DNA of 26,588 nucleotides from DASYHS01 sp035998295. Lineage in GTDB: Bacteria > Pseudomonadota > Alphaproteobacteria > Azospirillales > Azospirillaceae. Each line of letters starts with the position of its first letter. Within the stretch, counting starts at the first letter, position 1. This document shows, one piece after another, positions 17,591 to 24,577 of this stretch. The stretch spans positions 1-26,588 of the forward strand of contig NZ_DASYHS010000076.1 of assembly GCF_035998295.1 (NCBI RefSeq). The letters run 5' to 3'. The notes below the pieces were generated by a model. It saw nothing but the letters and a program-made list of their open reading frames with translations. It had not been told where the DNA came from and made no database searches. A program made the position numbers and the translations under genes.

Positions 17591-17703
17591 CGTCGACGAC
17601 TCCCCGTTCTCGGCGTCGGAAGGAGGAGGGAGGCAGGAGGTGACGCGATCCCGCGCGGGTGCATTCCTCTCCGGACAGCTCCGCCTGTTGCCGCGCCTTA
17701 CTA

Positions 17704-17717
17704 TTTTAGACTTAAAA
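17704..17717. promoter_or_regulatory. AT-rich inverted repeat in the livK/SDR divergent region
   Basis: TTTTAGACTTAAAA contains a 5-4-5 inverted repeat (TTTTA, GACT, TAAAA) and is the most AT-rich spot of the 235-base gene-free region between the divergent livK and SDR genes. It lies 114 bases upstream of each start codon, roughly midway. Its similarity to the site upstream of livG (11 of 14 positions) suggests coordinated control; the binding protein is unknown. Confidence 0.4.
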
Positions 17718-17825
17718 CGATCCGGCATTTCCCGGGACCTGTCAAGGCGGCGGTTCCGGCGTTCCCTTTCGTGGCGAAGCGGCGTATGCCGGAGGGGACG
17801 GGTTCCAGGACCAGGGAGGGAATGC

Positions 17826-18572
17826 ATGACCGGGACAGTGATCGTGACCGGCGGCGGGCGCGGCATCGGGGCGGCGGCGGCACGGCTGGCGGCCGGGCGG
17901 GGGCATCCGGTCGCGGTCAACTATCAAGGCAATGCGGAGGCGGCCGAGGCGGTCGCGGCCGGCATCCGGGCCGAAGGCGGCCACGCGGTCGCGATCCGGG
18001 CCGACGTGTCGCGGCAGGACGAGGTCGCCGCCCTGTTCGACCGGGCCGTCGCGGAACTCGGCCCGCTGTCGGGGCTGGTCAACAGCGCCGGCGTCGTCGG
18101 GCCCTACGGCCGGCTGGACGAGGTCCCGGCGGAGGAGCTGGCCCGTGTCGTCGAGGTCAACCTGATGGGCACGCTGCTGTGCTGCCGCGAGGCGGTCCGC
18201 CGCCTGTCGACGCGCCATGGCGGGCCGGGCGGGGCGATCGTCAACCTGTCGTCGCGGGCATCCGTCCTCGGCTCGCCGAACGAGTTCGTCACCTATGCGG
18301 CCAGCAAGGGGGCGGTCGACAGCCTCACCCTCGGCCTCGCCCGCGAGGTCGCGAGCGAGGGCGTGCGCATCAACGCGGTCCGGCCCGGACTGATCGATAC
18401 CGACATCCAGGAGATCCCCGGCTTCGGCAACCGCCTGGACACGCTGCGCGCCGCGCCGCCGATCGGCCGGCCCGGTACGGCCGAGGAGGTGGCGCGGACG
18501 GTGGTCTGGCTGCTGTCGGAGGAAGCCTCCTACGTGACGGGCGCGCTGCTCGACGTGTCGGGCGGCCGGTAG
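17826..18572 (+). CDS. SDR-family oxidoreductase
   Basis: A 248-aa classical short-chain dehydrogenase. The cofactor site TGGGRGIG is at 8-15, NSAG at 86-89 (NNAG in most members), N112 in VNLMG, and the catalytic S143, Y157 and K161 in the order LSS...YAASK. The segment after the active site, INAVRPGLIDTDI, is also standard. An acidic D60 following RAD is the adenine-contacting aspartate. The family reduces or oxidises keto/hydroxy groups with NAD(P)H; the substrate is not evident. The ATG is preceded by AGGGAGGGA. It shares a promoter region with livK on the other strand and is followed after 12 bases by a small gene, suggesting a two-gene unit possibly tied to the transported compound. Confidence 0.9.
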   Translation: MTGTVIVTGGGRGIGAAAARLAAGRGHPVAVNYQGNAEAAEAVAAGIRAEGGHAVAIRADVSRQDEVAALFDRAVAELGPLSGLVNSAGVVGPYGRLDEVPAEELARVVEVNLMGTLLCCREAVRRLSTRHGGPGGAIVNLSSRASVLGSPNEFVTYAASKGAVDSLTLGLAREVASEGVRINAVRPGLIDTDIQEIPGFGNRLDTLRAAPPIGRPGTAEEVARTVVWLLSEEASYVTGALLDVSGGR

Positions 18573-18584
18573 GGAGGGGGAAGC

Positions 18585-18818
18585 ATGGCAGGCAAGGACC
18601 TGACGCAGTTCGTGGACTGGACGAAGGCGAAGCCCGAGCCCGGCGGCGTCTCGGTCGCCGAGGTGACGGTCGGCCTTCGGCTGCGGCGCGACGGCCGGAT
18701 CGACCTGTTCGCGAACGCCGACGCGGTTGCCCGGGCCGACGAGATCCCGGATTTCCTGGAGGAGGTGGCGCGCGTGCTGCGCGAGAACCTGCGCGCGGGC
18801 AAGGCCCGGACCTCCTGA
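18585..18818 (+). CDS. Small protein of unknown function (77 aa)
   Basis: A 77-aa soluble protein with a strong ribosome binding site (GGGAGGGGGAAGC) 12 bases after the SDR stop. It has a short polar N-terminus (TQFVDWTKAKPEPGG), a beta-rich middle (VSVAEVTVGLRLRRDGRIDLFA) and a C-terminal helix (EIPDFLEEVARVLRENLRAG). I do not recognise a family. The strong translation signal and tight spacing make it a real gene, probably coexpressed with the oxidoreductase. Confidence 0.7.
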   Translation: MAGKDLTQFVDWTKAKPEPGGVSVAEVTVGLRLRRDGRIDLFANADAVARADEIPDFLEEVARVLRENLRAGKARTS

Positions 18819-18861
18819 GCGGCATCCGGAGTTCCCCCTTTCGTCCTGGAGTCGCGTTCCC

Positions 18862-19752
18862 ATGCCGGTCCGCCTTTACGCCGCGTGCTGCGCCACGGCC
18901 TTCATCCTTCTCTGCGTGCCCGCCGTGGCGGACGACGCCTGCACCCGCGTCCGCGCGGCGGCGGAGGCGGGACTGGACGCGGCGCTCGGCTTTCGCGAGC
19001 GCGCGCCCGGCCCGCTCGTGACCGTGGCCGAAGGCGACCTGCGACCGTCGCGCTGCCTGCTCCAGCTTCGTGCGACCGGCAACGAGCTGGAGCGGGTGGG
19101 CATGGAGGGGTTCGCGCACATGGCCTCGGCGTTGCGCGACGCCTTGATCGGCATCGGCTTCGCCGACACCGGGCGCACCCAGCGCCTGATCGCCGACGGG
19201 CCGCGCGGCACCGTCGATGCGCTGGAACGGGACGGGCTGATCTGCCGAACGACGGTCGGCGTGCAGGCGCTGCCCCCCGGCCGGCTCGACGCCGATGTCC
19301 ATGGCGGCGGCTTGGCACCGTGGGAGCGGGGCTATGCCGTCGACATCGAATGCTTCGACGCCGCCGGCGGGACCGCTCCGCGCTTCGAGGACTACGAGCC
19401 GTTCGAGATCGTGGCGCCGGAGGCCGTGGCCCCGAACCTCGCCAGCCACCCGGAGGCGCGCCGCTTCCGCACCATGATCCGCCGGGGCGCCGAGCGGGGC
19501 GCTGCGTTCGCCGGCCATCTCGCGGTCGCCGAGTGGGGCTGCGGCACCGGGTGCCGGCAATACGCCTTCGTCGACGCGCGCAACGGACGCGTCCACTGGG
19601 GGCCGGTGGCGAGCCATGGCGCGGCGTTCCGCCGGGACAGCCGCCTCTTCGTCGTCAACCCGCCGGAGAACCTGCCGCCGGAAGCGCCGCGGGAAGCGAC
19701 GCGCTACCATGTCTGGGACGGCGAGGCGCTGCGGCCGCTCGATCAGCCCTGA
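18862..19752 (+). CDS. Secreted protein with WGCGTGC motif, function unknown
   Basis: A 296-aa protein with a Sec signal peptide (MPVRLYAACCATAFILLCVPAVA, cleaved before DDACTRV). The first half (about 25-175) is helical then mixed and carries scattered Cys residues that could form disulfides. The C-terminal part contains WGCGTGCRQYAFVDARNGRVHWGP. This pattern of W-G-C-G-T-x-C followed by a VDxxxGxV strand recurs in secreted bacterial proteins of unknown function, to my recollection. It is probably periplasmic or extracellular. There is no strong ribosome binding site before this ATG (CTGGAGTCG lies 12 bases away). Its stop lies inside the convergent MFS gene, overlapping by 10 bases. Confidence 0.8.
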   Translation: MPVRLYAACCATAFILLCVPAVADDACTRVRAAAEAGLDAALGFRERAPGPLVTVAEGDLRPSRCLLQLRATGNELERVGMEGFAHMASALRDALIGIGFADTGRTQRLIADGPRGTVDALERDGLICRTTVGVQALPPGRLDADVHGGGLAPWERGYAVDIECFDAAGGTAPRFEDYEPFEIVAPEAVAPNLASHPEARRFRTMIRRGAERGAAFAGHLAVAEWGCGTGCRQYAFVDARNGRVHWGPVASHGAAFRRDSRLFVVNPPENLPPEAPREATRYHVWDGEALRPLDQP

Positions 19753-20930
19753 GCCGCGGCCGGCCGGGCCAGCTTCGTGCGGACGAAGGCGCCGAGCAGC
19801 AGCAGCCCGAGCCCGGCGCCCGCGAACAGCGCCCCGTAGCGGCCGGCGGTCGCGATCACGCCGCCGGTCGCGATCCCGGCCGCCTGCCCGGTGAACAGGA
19901 AGCTCGCGAAGACGGAGACCGCGATGCCGCGTGTCGCCGGCGCCATCTGCGTCGCCAGGGTCTGGAGCGTGTTGTGGAACATGTAGAAGCCGAGGCCGCA
20001 CAGCGCGACCGCCACCGGCAGCACCGCCATGGGCAGGTCGAGCGCCAGCCCGCCGAGGCCGAGCGCGAGCGCGGCACCGCCCGCGGGCACCATGCCGCGC
20101 TGCCCGAGGCGGCGGACCAGCCCCGCGGCGATCATGGTGTAGGCAAGCGCCCCCAGCCCGAAGCAGCCCAGCAGGAGACCGATTTTCCCGTAGCTCAGCC
20201 CTTCCTCCAGCCGGAGGAAGGCGCCGAGGAAGGTGAAGCTGCCGTAGAACAGGAAGCCCTCGACGAACACCGCGCCGAGGACGAGCCGGACATGGGCCGA
20301 GCGGGCGAGCCCGCCATAGGCCGAGGCCAGGGTGGCGAGCGAGGGAGGCGTCGGCGGCGGGCCACGCCTGCGGGCGGACCGCAGTTCCACCGCGAGCAGG
20401 GCGGCGACGGCGAGGTAGAGCGCGCCCAGCCCCAGGAACACGCCGCGCCAGCCGACCAGCTCGCCGGCGATGCCGCCGACGGCCTGCCCCGCCATCACGC
20501 CCAGGATCTGCCCGGACATGAAGCGGGCGAGCATCGCCTGGCGCCGGTCATAGGGAACGATGTCGCCGATATGGGCCATGGCCAGAGGAATGATGGCCCC
20601 GGCCGTGCAGGCCGCGAGGAAGCGCAGCAGCCCCAACGTCCAAAGATCGCCCGCGAAGGCCGCGGCACCGGTGCCGAGCGCCGAGAGCAGCGTCGTCACG
20701 GCGACGACCGAGTACTTGCCGAACCGGTCGCCCATCGGCCCATAGACGAACTGCGACAGCCCATAGGCGAGCGTGTAGCCGGTCGCGATCACCGAGGCGT
20801 CGGCAACCGTTGCGCCGAACTCCTCCGCAAGCTGGGGCAGCAGCGGATCGGCCACGCGCAGCGTCGCTCCGGAGACGAAGGCGGCGGCGCTCAGCAGGGC
20901 GATGGCGCGGATGGGGGCGGCGTCGGTCAT
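19743..20930 (-). CDS. MFS transporter (DHA1-like)
   Basis: A 395-aa inner-membrane transporter with about 12 membrane segments. Motif A between segments 2 and 3 reads GPMGDRFGKYSVV. GWRGVFLGLGALYLAVAAL is typical of segment 6, and a Pro/Arg-rich central loop (ELRSARRRGPPPTPPS) divides the two halves. The closest groups are drug/metabolite:H+ antiporters of the Bcr/YnfM type; no specific substrate can be named. Start at MTDAAP, where the first membrane segment begins at the usual distance; the frame extends 14 codons further upstream without a better signal. It stands alone, divergent from the amino-sugar operon, so it may be unrelated to it. Confidence 0.88.
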   Translation of the reverse strand: MTDAAPIRAIALLSAAAFVSGATLRVADPLLPQLAEEFGATVADASVIATGYTLAYGLSQFVYGPMGDRFGKYSVVAVTTLLSALGTGAAAFAGDLWTLGLLRFLAACTAGAIIPLAMAHIGDIVPYDRRQAMLARFMSGQILGVMAGQAVGGIAGELVGWRGVFLGLGALYLAVAALLAVELRSARRRGPPPTPPSLATLASAYGGLARSAHVRLVLGAVFVEGFLFYGSFTFLGAFLRLEEGLSYGKIGLLLGCFGLGALAYTMIAAGLVRRLGQRGMVPAGGAALALGLGGLALDLPMAVLPVAVALCGLGFYMFHNTLQTLATQMAPATRGIAVSVFASFLFTGQAAGIATGGVIATAGRYGALFAGAGLGLLLLGAFVRTKLARPAAAQG

Positions 20931-21106
20931 GCGGTCCGTGGTTCGAGCCCGCCCTTCTATCCCGGCCGGCATGCGCGTACCAGCGCACGCCCCGCAATGC
21001 AGCCGAGCGCACCCGACAGCACCAGATGAAAACCAGTTCCGTGATTGGACCTCAATTGGTAGGGTGCAGGCGAAATGTCCGACCGGGGAAAGGTGGCGGC
21101 CGATCC
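20931..21106. promoter_or_regulatory. Divergent region between MFS gene and amino-sugar operon
   Basis: This 176-base gene-free stretch must carry the promoters of both units. The only structure I can point to is a pair of ATTGG direct repeats, 11 bases apart (from 21044 and 21055), about one helical turn, near the operon side. I see no NagR/DasR-type palindrome and no convincing -10/-35 pair. Confidence 0.3.
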
Positions 21107-21991
21107 ATGCAGCCAGACTTCTACATTGGCGTCGACGGCGGCGGCACGCGGTGTCGGGCGCGCCTGCGGGACGCCGCGGGGCGGTGCCTCGGCGAGGGTA
21201 TGGCCGGGCCGGCCAATCCGCGAAAGGACGCGCGCTCGGCGCGGGAGGAGATCCTGCACGCCTGCGCCGCGGCGCTGACCGCGGCCGGCCTCCCGGAGGA
21301 CGCGCTGGGAAGGGCCGCCGCGGGTCTGGGCCTGGCAGGGGTCGGGCAGGAGGCCGGCCGGGCGGCGGTACTGGCCCTCGGCTTTCCGTTCGCGCGTCTG
21401 GCGCTCGACACGGATGCCTATGCCGCCTGTCTCGGCGCCCACGGGGGCGGCGACGGCGCGGTCATGATCGTCGGCACGGGATCCTGCGGCCTGGCGCTGG
21501 TCGGCGGCCGGCGCACCCATGTCGGCGGCTGGGGGTTCGAGGTCTCCGACGACGGCAGCGGCGCCTGGATCGGCCAGCATGCCGTCCGCCGCTCGCTGTG
21601 GGCCCATGACGGGCTGGCGCCGGAGACCGGCCTGACCCGTGCGGTGATGGCCCGCTTCGGCGGCGATCCCGACGCGGTGGTGGCCTGGGCAGGGAGCGCG
21701 CGGCCTGCCGACCACGCCGCCTTCGCCGCCCTTGTCGTCGAGGAGGCGGGCAGGGGCGACCCGCTGGCCGTCGCACTGATGGAGGAGGCCGCCGGGCACG
21801 TGTCGTGCGCGATCGGGCGGCTGGCCGAGCTCGGCGCCCCGGCGGTCGCCCTGGTCGGCGGGCTGGCGGGACCGCTGCGGCCCTGGCTGCCGGCCGAGGC
21901 GCGGAGCCTGTTGTGCGAGCCGCGGGCCGACGCGGTGGACGGCGCGATCCTGATGGTTGCGCGGATGCTCGAAGGGGAGGATCGTCGATGA
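21107..21991 (+). CDS. nagK: BadF/BadG/BcrA/BcrD-family kinase, probable N-acetylglucosamine or glucosamine kinase
   Basis: A 294-aa ASKHA-fold sugar kinase. The phosphate loop is GVDGGGT (8-14). MIVGTGSCGLALVGG is the second phosphate loop, GGWGFEVSDDGSGAWIG is the characteristic central motif, and VALVGGLAGPL is the adenosine motif. Bacterial relatives phosphorylate GlcNAc or glucosamine at position 6. The downstream NagB-II and NagA strongly support GlcNAc (the kinase makes GlcNAc-6-P for NagA). Start chosen at MQPDFYIG, with AGGTGG about ten bases upstream; the longer open frame runs through a non-coding leader. The stop overlaps the next start (ATGA). Confidence 0.87.
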   Translation: MQPDFYIGVDGGGTRCRARLRDAAGRCLGEGMAGPANPRKDARSAREEILHACAAALTAAGLPEDALGRAAAGLGLAGVGQEAGRAAVLALGFPFARLALDTDAYAACLGAHGGGDGAVMIVGTGSCGLALVGGRRTHVGGWGFEVSDDGSGAWIGQHAVRRSLWAHDGLAPETGLTRAVMARFGGDPDAVVAWAGSARPADHAAFAALVVEEAGRGDPLAVALMEEAAGHVSCAIGRLAELGAPAVALVGGLAGPLRPWLPAEARSLLCEPRADAVDGAILMVARMLEGEDRR

Positions 21992-23031
21992 CAGCGCTGC
22001 CCGAGCCGGGAGCGACCCTGATGGCCCGAGAGGCGGCCGAGACGCCGGAGGTGGTCGTGGCCCAGGCCGCCGCCAATGCGGATGCCTGCCGGGAACTGGC
22101 GGCGCGCCTGCGCCGGGAGCCGCCGCGCTTCGTCGTCACCTGCGCGCGCGGAAGCTCCGACCATGCGGCCACCTACGCCAAGCACCTGTTCGAACTCAAC
22201 CTCGGCGTCGTGACCGCCTCGGTCGGCCCCTCGATCGCCTCGGTGTACCGCCGGCCGCTGAACCTGCGGGGCGCCCTGTTCCTCGCCATCTCCCAGTCCG
22301 GGCGCAGCCCCGACCTGCTGCGCTTCGCCGAGGCCGCGCGCGAGGCCGGCGCTCTGACGGTGGCGGTCGTCAACGACGCCGAGTCGCCGCTCGCGGCCGC
22401 CTGCGAGACCCGGCTGCCGCTTCGGGCCGGGCCGGAACGGAGCGTCGCCGCCACCAAGACCTGCCTCGCGACGATGACCGCCGTGCTCCAGCTCACGGCC
22501 CACTGGGCGGAGGACCTCGTGCTGCACGCGGCCCTTGCCGACCTGCCGGACCAGCTCACGCGGGCCCGCGCGCTGGACTGGAGCGCGGCGCAGGAGACGC
22601 TGGCCGCGGCGCCGGACACCTACGTCGTCGGGCGCGGCTACGGGCTCGCGGCGGCGCAGGAAGCCGCGCTGAAGCTGAAGGAGACCGCGCGCATGCACGC
22701 CGAGTCCTACAGCGCGGCCGAGCTGATGCACGGGCCGCTGGCCCTGATCGGCAAGGGTTTCCCGGTCCTGGTGCTGAGCCAGGACGACGAGACCCGGGCG
22801 AGCGTGGCGGACGCGACCCGCCGGCTCGAGGAGCGCGGCGCCACGGTGTTCGCGGCCGAGCCGGACCGGGTGTCCTCGCGCCCGCTGCCGGTGGTCGGGG
22901 GCATTCACCCGGCGACCGCGCCGATCACGCTGCTGCAGAGCTTCTACGGACTGGCAGAGCGGGTGGCGCTCGCGCGCGGGCTCGATCCCGACAAGCCGCC
23001 CCATCTGCGCAAAGTGACGGAGACGCTGTGA
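21988..23031 (+). CDS. nagB-II: SIS-domain glucosamine-6-phosphate deaminase (NagB-II/AgaS type)
   Basis: A 347-aa double-SIS protein related to the isomerase half of GlmS but without its glutaminase domain. TCARGSSDHA (51-60) and ISQSGRSPDL (101-110) are the sugar-phosphate motifs of the first SIS domain, followed by VAATKTCLATMTAV. GRGYGLAAAQEAALKLKETARMHAESYSAAELMHGPLALIGKG (from about 215) corresponds to the GlmS catalytic region, with the EAALKLKE and H-G-P elements preserved. In amino-sugar clusters such proteins act as NagB-II, converting glucosamine-6-P to fructose-6-P and ammonia. Its position between kinase and deacetylase fits that role. The stop overlaps the nagA start as TGATG. 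Confidence 0.88.
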   Translation: MTALPEPGATLMAREAAETPEVVVAQAAANADACRELAARLRREPPRFVVTCARGSSDHAATYAKHLFELNLGVVTASVGPSIASVYRRPLNLRGALFLAISQSGRSPDLLRFAEAAREAGALTVAVVNDAESPLAAACETRLPLRAGPERSVAATKTCLATMTAVLQLTAHWAEDLVLHAALADLPDQLTRARALDWSAAQETLAAAPDTYVVGRGYGLAAAQEAALKLKETARMHAESYSAAELMHGPLALIGKGFPVLVLSQDDETRASVADATRRLEERGATVFAAEPDRVSSRPLPVVGGIHPATAPITLLQSFYGLAERVALARGLDPDKPPHLRKVTETL

Positions 23032-24182
23032 TGGCCCGAGCGCTGGCCGGTGCCCGCATCTTCACGGGTGAGACGATCCTGGAGGGCCATGCCGCCGTCG
23101 TCGAGGACGGGCGCATTCTCGCCGTCCTGCCGCAGGCCGCCGCCGCCGGTCTGCCGACGCGGCATCTCGATCCGGGATGCCTGCTGGCGCCGGGCTTCAT
23201 CGACGTCCAGGTCAACGGCGGCGGCGGGGTGCTGCTGAACGACCGGCCCGACGTCGAGGCGATCCGCGCGATCGGCGCCGCGCATCGCCGATTCGGCACG
23301 ACGGGCTTTCTGCCGACGCTGATCACCGACACGCGCGAGCGGATGACGGCGGCGATCGAGGCCGTGCGCGCGGCCCGTGCCGAGGGCGTTCCCGGGGTCC
23401 TCGGCCTCCATCTGGAAGGGCCGTTCCTCAATGCCGAGCGCAAGGGCGTGCACGATCCGGCGCTGATCCGGGCCATGGAGGAGGAGGACGTCGCCCTGAT
23501 CGCCGGCGCCGCCGGTCTCGGGCGGGTCCTGGTGACCCTCGCCCCGGAGGCGGTGCCCGATGCCGTGATCGCGCGGCTGGCCGGGGCCGGAGTGATCGTC
23601 GCGGCCGGCCATACGGCGGCCGGCTACGAGCGGGTCCGCTCCGCGCTCGCCCACGGGCTGACCGGTTTCACGCATCTGTTCAATGCGATGACGCCGCAGA
23701 CCGGGCGGGCGCCGGGGGTCGTCGGCGCCGCCCTCGACGATGCCGGGAGCTGGTGCGGCCTGATCGCCGACCTCCACCACGTCCACCCCGCGACCTTGAG
23801 AGTGGCGATCGCCGCCAAGCGCCGCGGGCGCATGATGCTCGTGACCGACGCGATGCCGACCGTCGGCGTCGACGCCGACCGGTTCGATCTGCTCGGCCGC
23901 ACGGTGCGCCGGTCGGACGGCAGGCTGACGACGGACGATGGCACGCTGGCGGGCTCCGACCTCGACATGGCGACGGCGGTGCGCAACTGCGTCGATCATC
24001 TCGGCCTGCCGGTCGAGGAGGCGCTGCGGATGGCGTCCCTGTACCCGGCCGGCTTCCTCGGCCTTGACGGGGAACTCGGCAGCATCGCGCCGGGCCGACG
24101 GGCGGACCTCGTGCTGCTGGACGCGGGCCTGAGCGTCGTCGAGACCTGGATCGGCGGCGTTTCCTCGGCTACTGGAGCCTGA
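23031..24182 (+). CDS. nagA: N-acetylglucosamine-6-phosphate deacetylase
   Basis: A 383-aa amidohydrolase-superfamily enzyme that removes the acetyl group from GlcNAc-6-P. Metal and substrate residues are visible: GFIDVQVNGGGG (55-66), the metal glutamate E129 in LHLEGPFLNAERKGVHD, H194 in AAGHTAAGYE, H215 in THLFNAM, HHVHP (249-253) and the catalytic D273 in VTDAMP. PGVVGAALDD is also typical. The length is normal. The start is fixed by the one-base overlap with the upstream stop. The 3' end overlaps the convergent small gene by 14 bases. Together the three genes turn imported GlcNAc into fructose-6-P; no transporter or GntR regulator of the usual nag type is in the window. Confidence 0.93.
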   Translation: MARALAGARIFTGETILEGHAAVVEDGRILAVLPQAAAAGLPTRHLDPGCLLAPGFIDVQVNGGGGVLLNDRPDVEAIRAIGAAHRRFGTTGFLPTLITDTRERMTAAIEAVRAARAEGVPGVLGLHLEGPFLNAERKGVHDPALIRAMEEEDVALIAGAAGLGRVLVTLAPEAVPDAVIARLAGAGVIVAAGHTAAGYERVRSALAHGLTGFTHLFNAMTPQTGRAPGVVGAALDDAGSWCGLIADLHHVHPATLRVAIAAKRRGRMMLVTDAMPTVGVDADRFDLLGRTVRRSDGRLTTDDGTLAGSDLDMATAVRNCVDHLGLPVEEALRMASLYPAGFLGLDGELGSIAPGRRADLVLLDAGLSVVETWIGGVSSATGA

Positions 24183-24468
24183 AGCCGCCCGATCCCGACA
24201 GGCGGCGAATCATCTCCATGTCCTCGCCCTCGCGCCCGGTCCGGGCAAGCGGAAGGCCGAGGCGCGCGGCCTCCTCGAAGATGCCCTGGACGACCCGTCG
24301 CCGCATCCGGCGACGGAGCACGGCTTCGATCCGGTCCCCGTCCTCCAGCGCTTCGGCTTCCGTCTCGATCAGTCGGTCGTAGGCGGCCAGCAGCTCGGGA
24401 AGGCCGACGCGGTCGTCGACGCCATCCGCCTCCACGCCCGCTTCCCGGTTCTCGGCATCATGTTCCAT
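24169..24468 (-). CDS. Small helical protein of unknown function (99 aa)
   Basis: A 99-aa acidic, mainly helical protein (GLPELLAAYDRLIETEAEALEDGDRIEAVLRRRMRRRVVQGIFEEAARLG) with a basic RRRMRRR patch in the middle and a Gly-rich end. It has no recognisable family; it lacks the features of NepR despite lying next to a HisKA_2 protein. I chose the ATG of MEHDAEN. There is no Shine-Dalgarno before it, but GATATT on the minus strand (24482-24477) could be a -10 giving a nearly leaderless message. Upstream in-frame ATG codons (MRRIAL) fall within the palindrome cluster and are less likely. Confidence 0.55.
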   Translation of the reverse strand: MEHDAENREAGVEADGVDDRVGLPELLAAYDRLIETEAEALEDGDRIEAVLRRRMRRRVVQGIFEEAARLGLPLARTGREGEDMEMIRRLSGSGGFRLQ

Positions 24469-24506
24469 GGGGAAGACAATATCGCAAACCGCGGCCAATG
24501 CAATCC

Positions 24507-24522
24507 TGCGCATGTATGCGCA
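24507..24522. promoter_or_regulatory. Perfect 16-bp palindrome upstream of the small gene
   Basis: TGCGCAT, a GT centre, then ATGCGCA. It lies 39-54 bases upstream of the start of the 99-aa protein, where an operator or activator site is expected, and is followed directly by a second small palindrome, AATGCATT (24522-24529). GCGCAT/ATGCGC hexamers recur in the palindrome 52 bases away. The binding factor is unknown; a response regulator is one candidate given the adjacent histidine-kinase-like gene. Confidence 0.5.
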
Positions 24523-24560
24523 ATGCATTCCCGCACACGTATGCCCACCGCGATCCCGTA

Positions 24561-24572
24561 CGCGCATGCGCG
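24561..24572. promoter_or_regulatory. Perfect 12-bp palindrome just after the HisKA_2 gene
   Basis: CGCGCATGCGCG, sharing the GCGCAT/ATGCGC hexamers with the 16-bp palindrome. The two centres are 52 bases apart, about five helical turns, so a dimeric protein would meet them on the same face of the helix. It partly abuts CGTACG at 24557. It is too short and lacks a U-run to be a good terminator of the upstream gene. Confidence 0.4.
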
Positions 24573-24577
24573 GGGCA

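Noticed and set aside
24169..24468. NepR anti-sigma factor next to a HisKA_2 protein
   Set aside because: The small protein lacks the NepR core (short helix pair with the LRxLYxxxxxEPxPxxF-type pattern), and no PhyR or EcfG gene is in the window.
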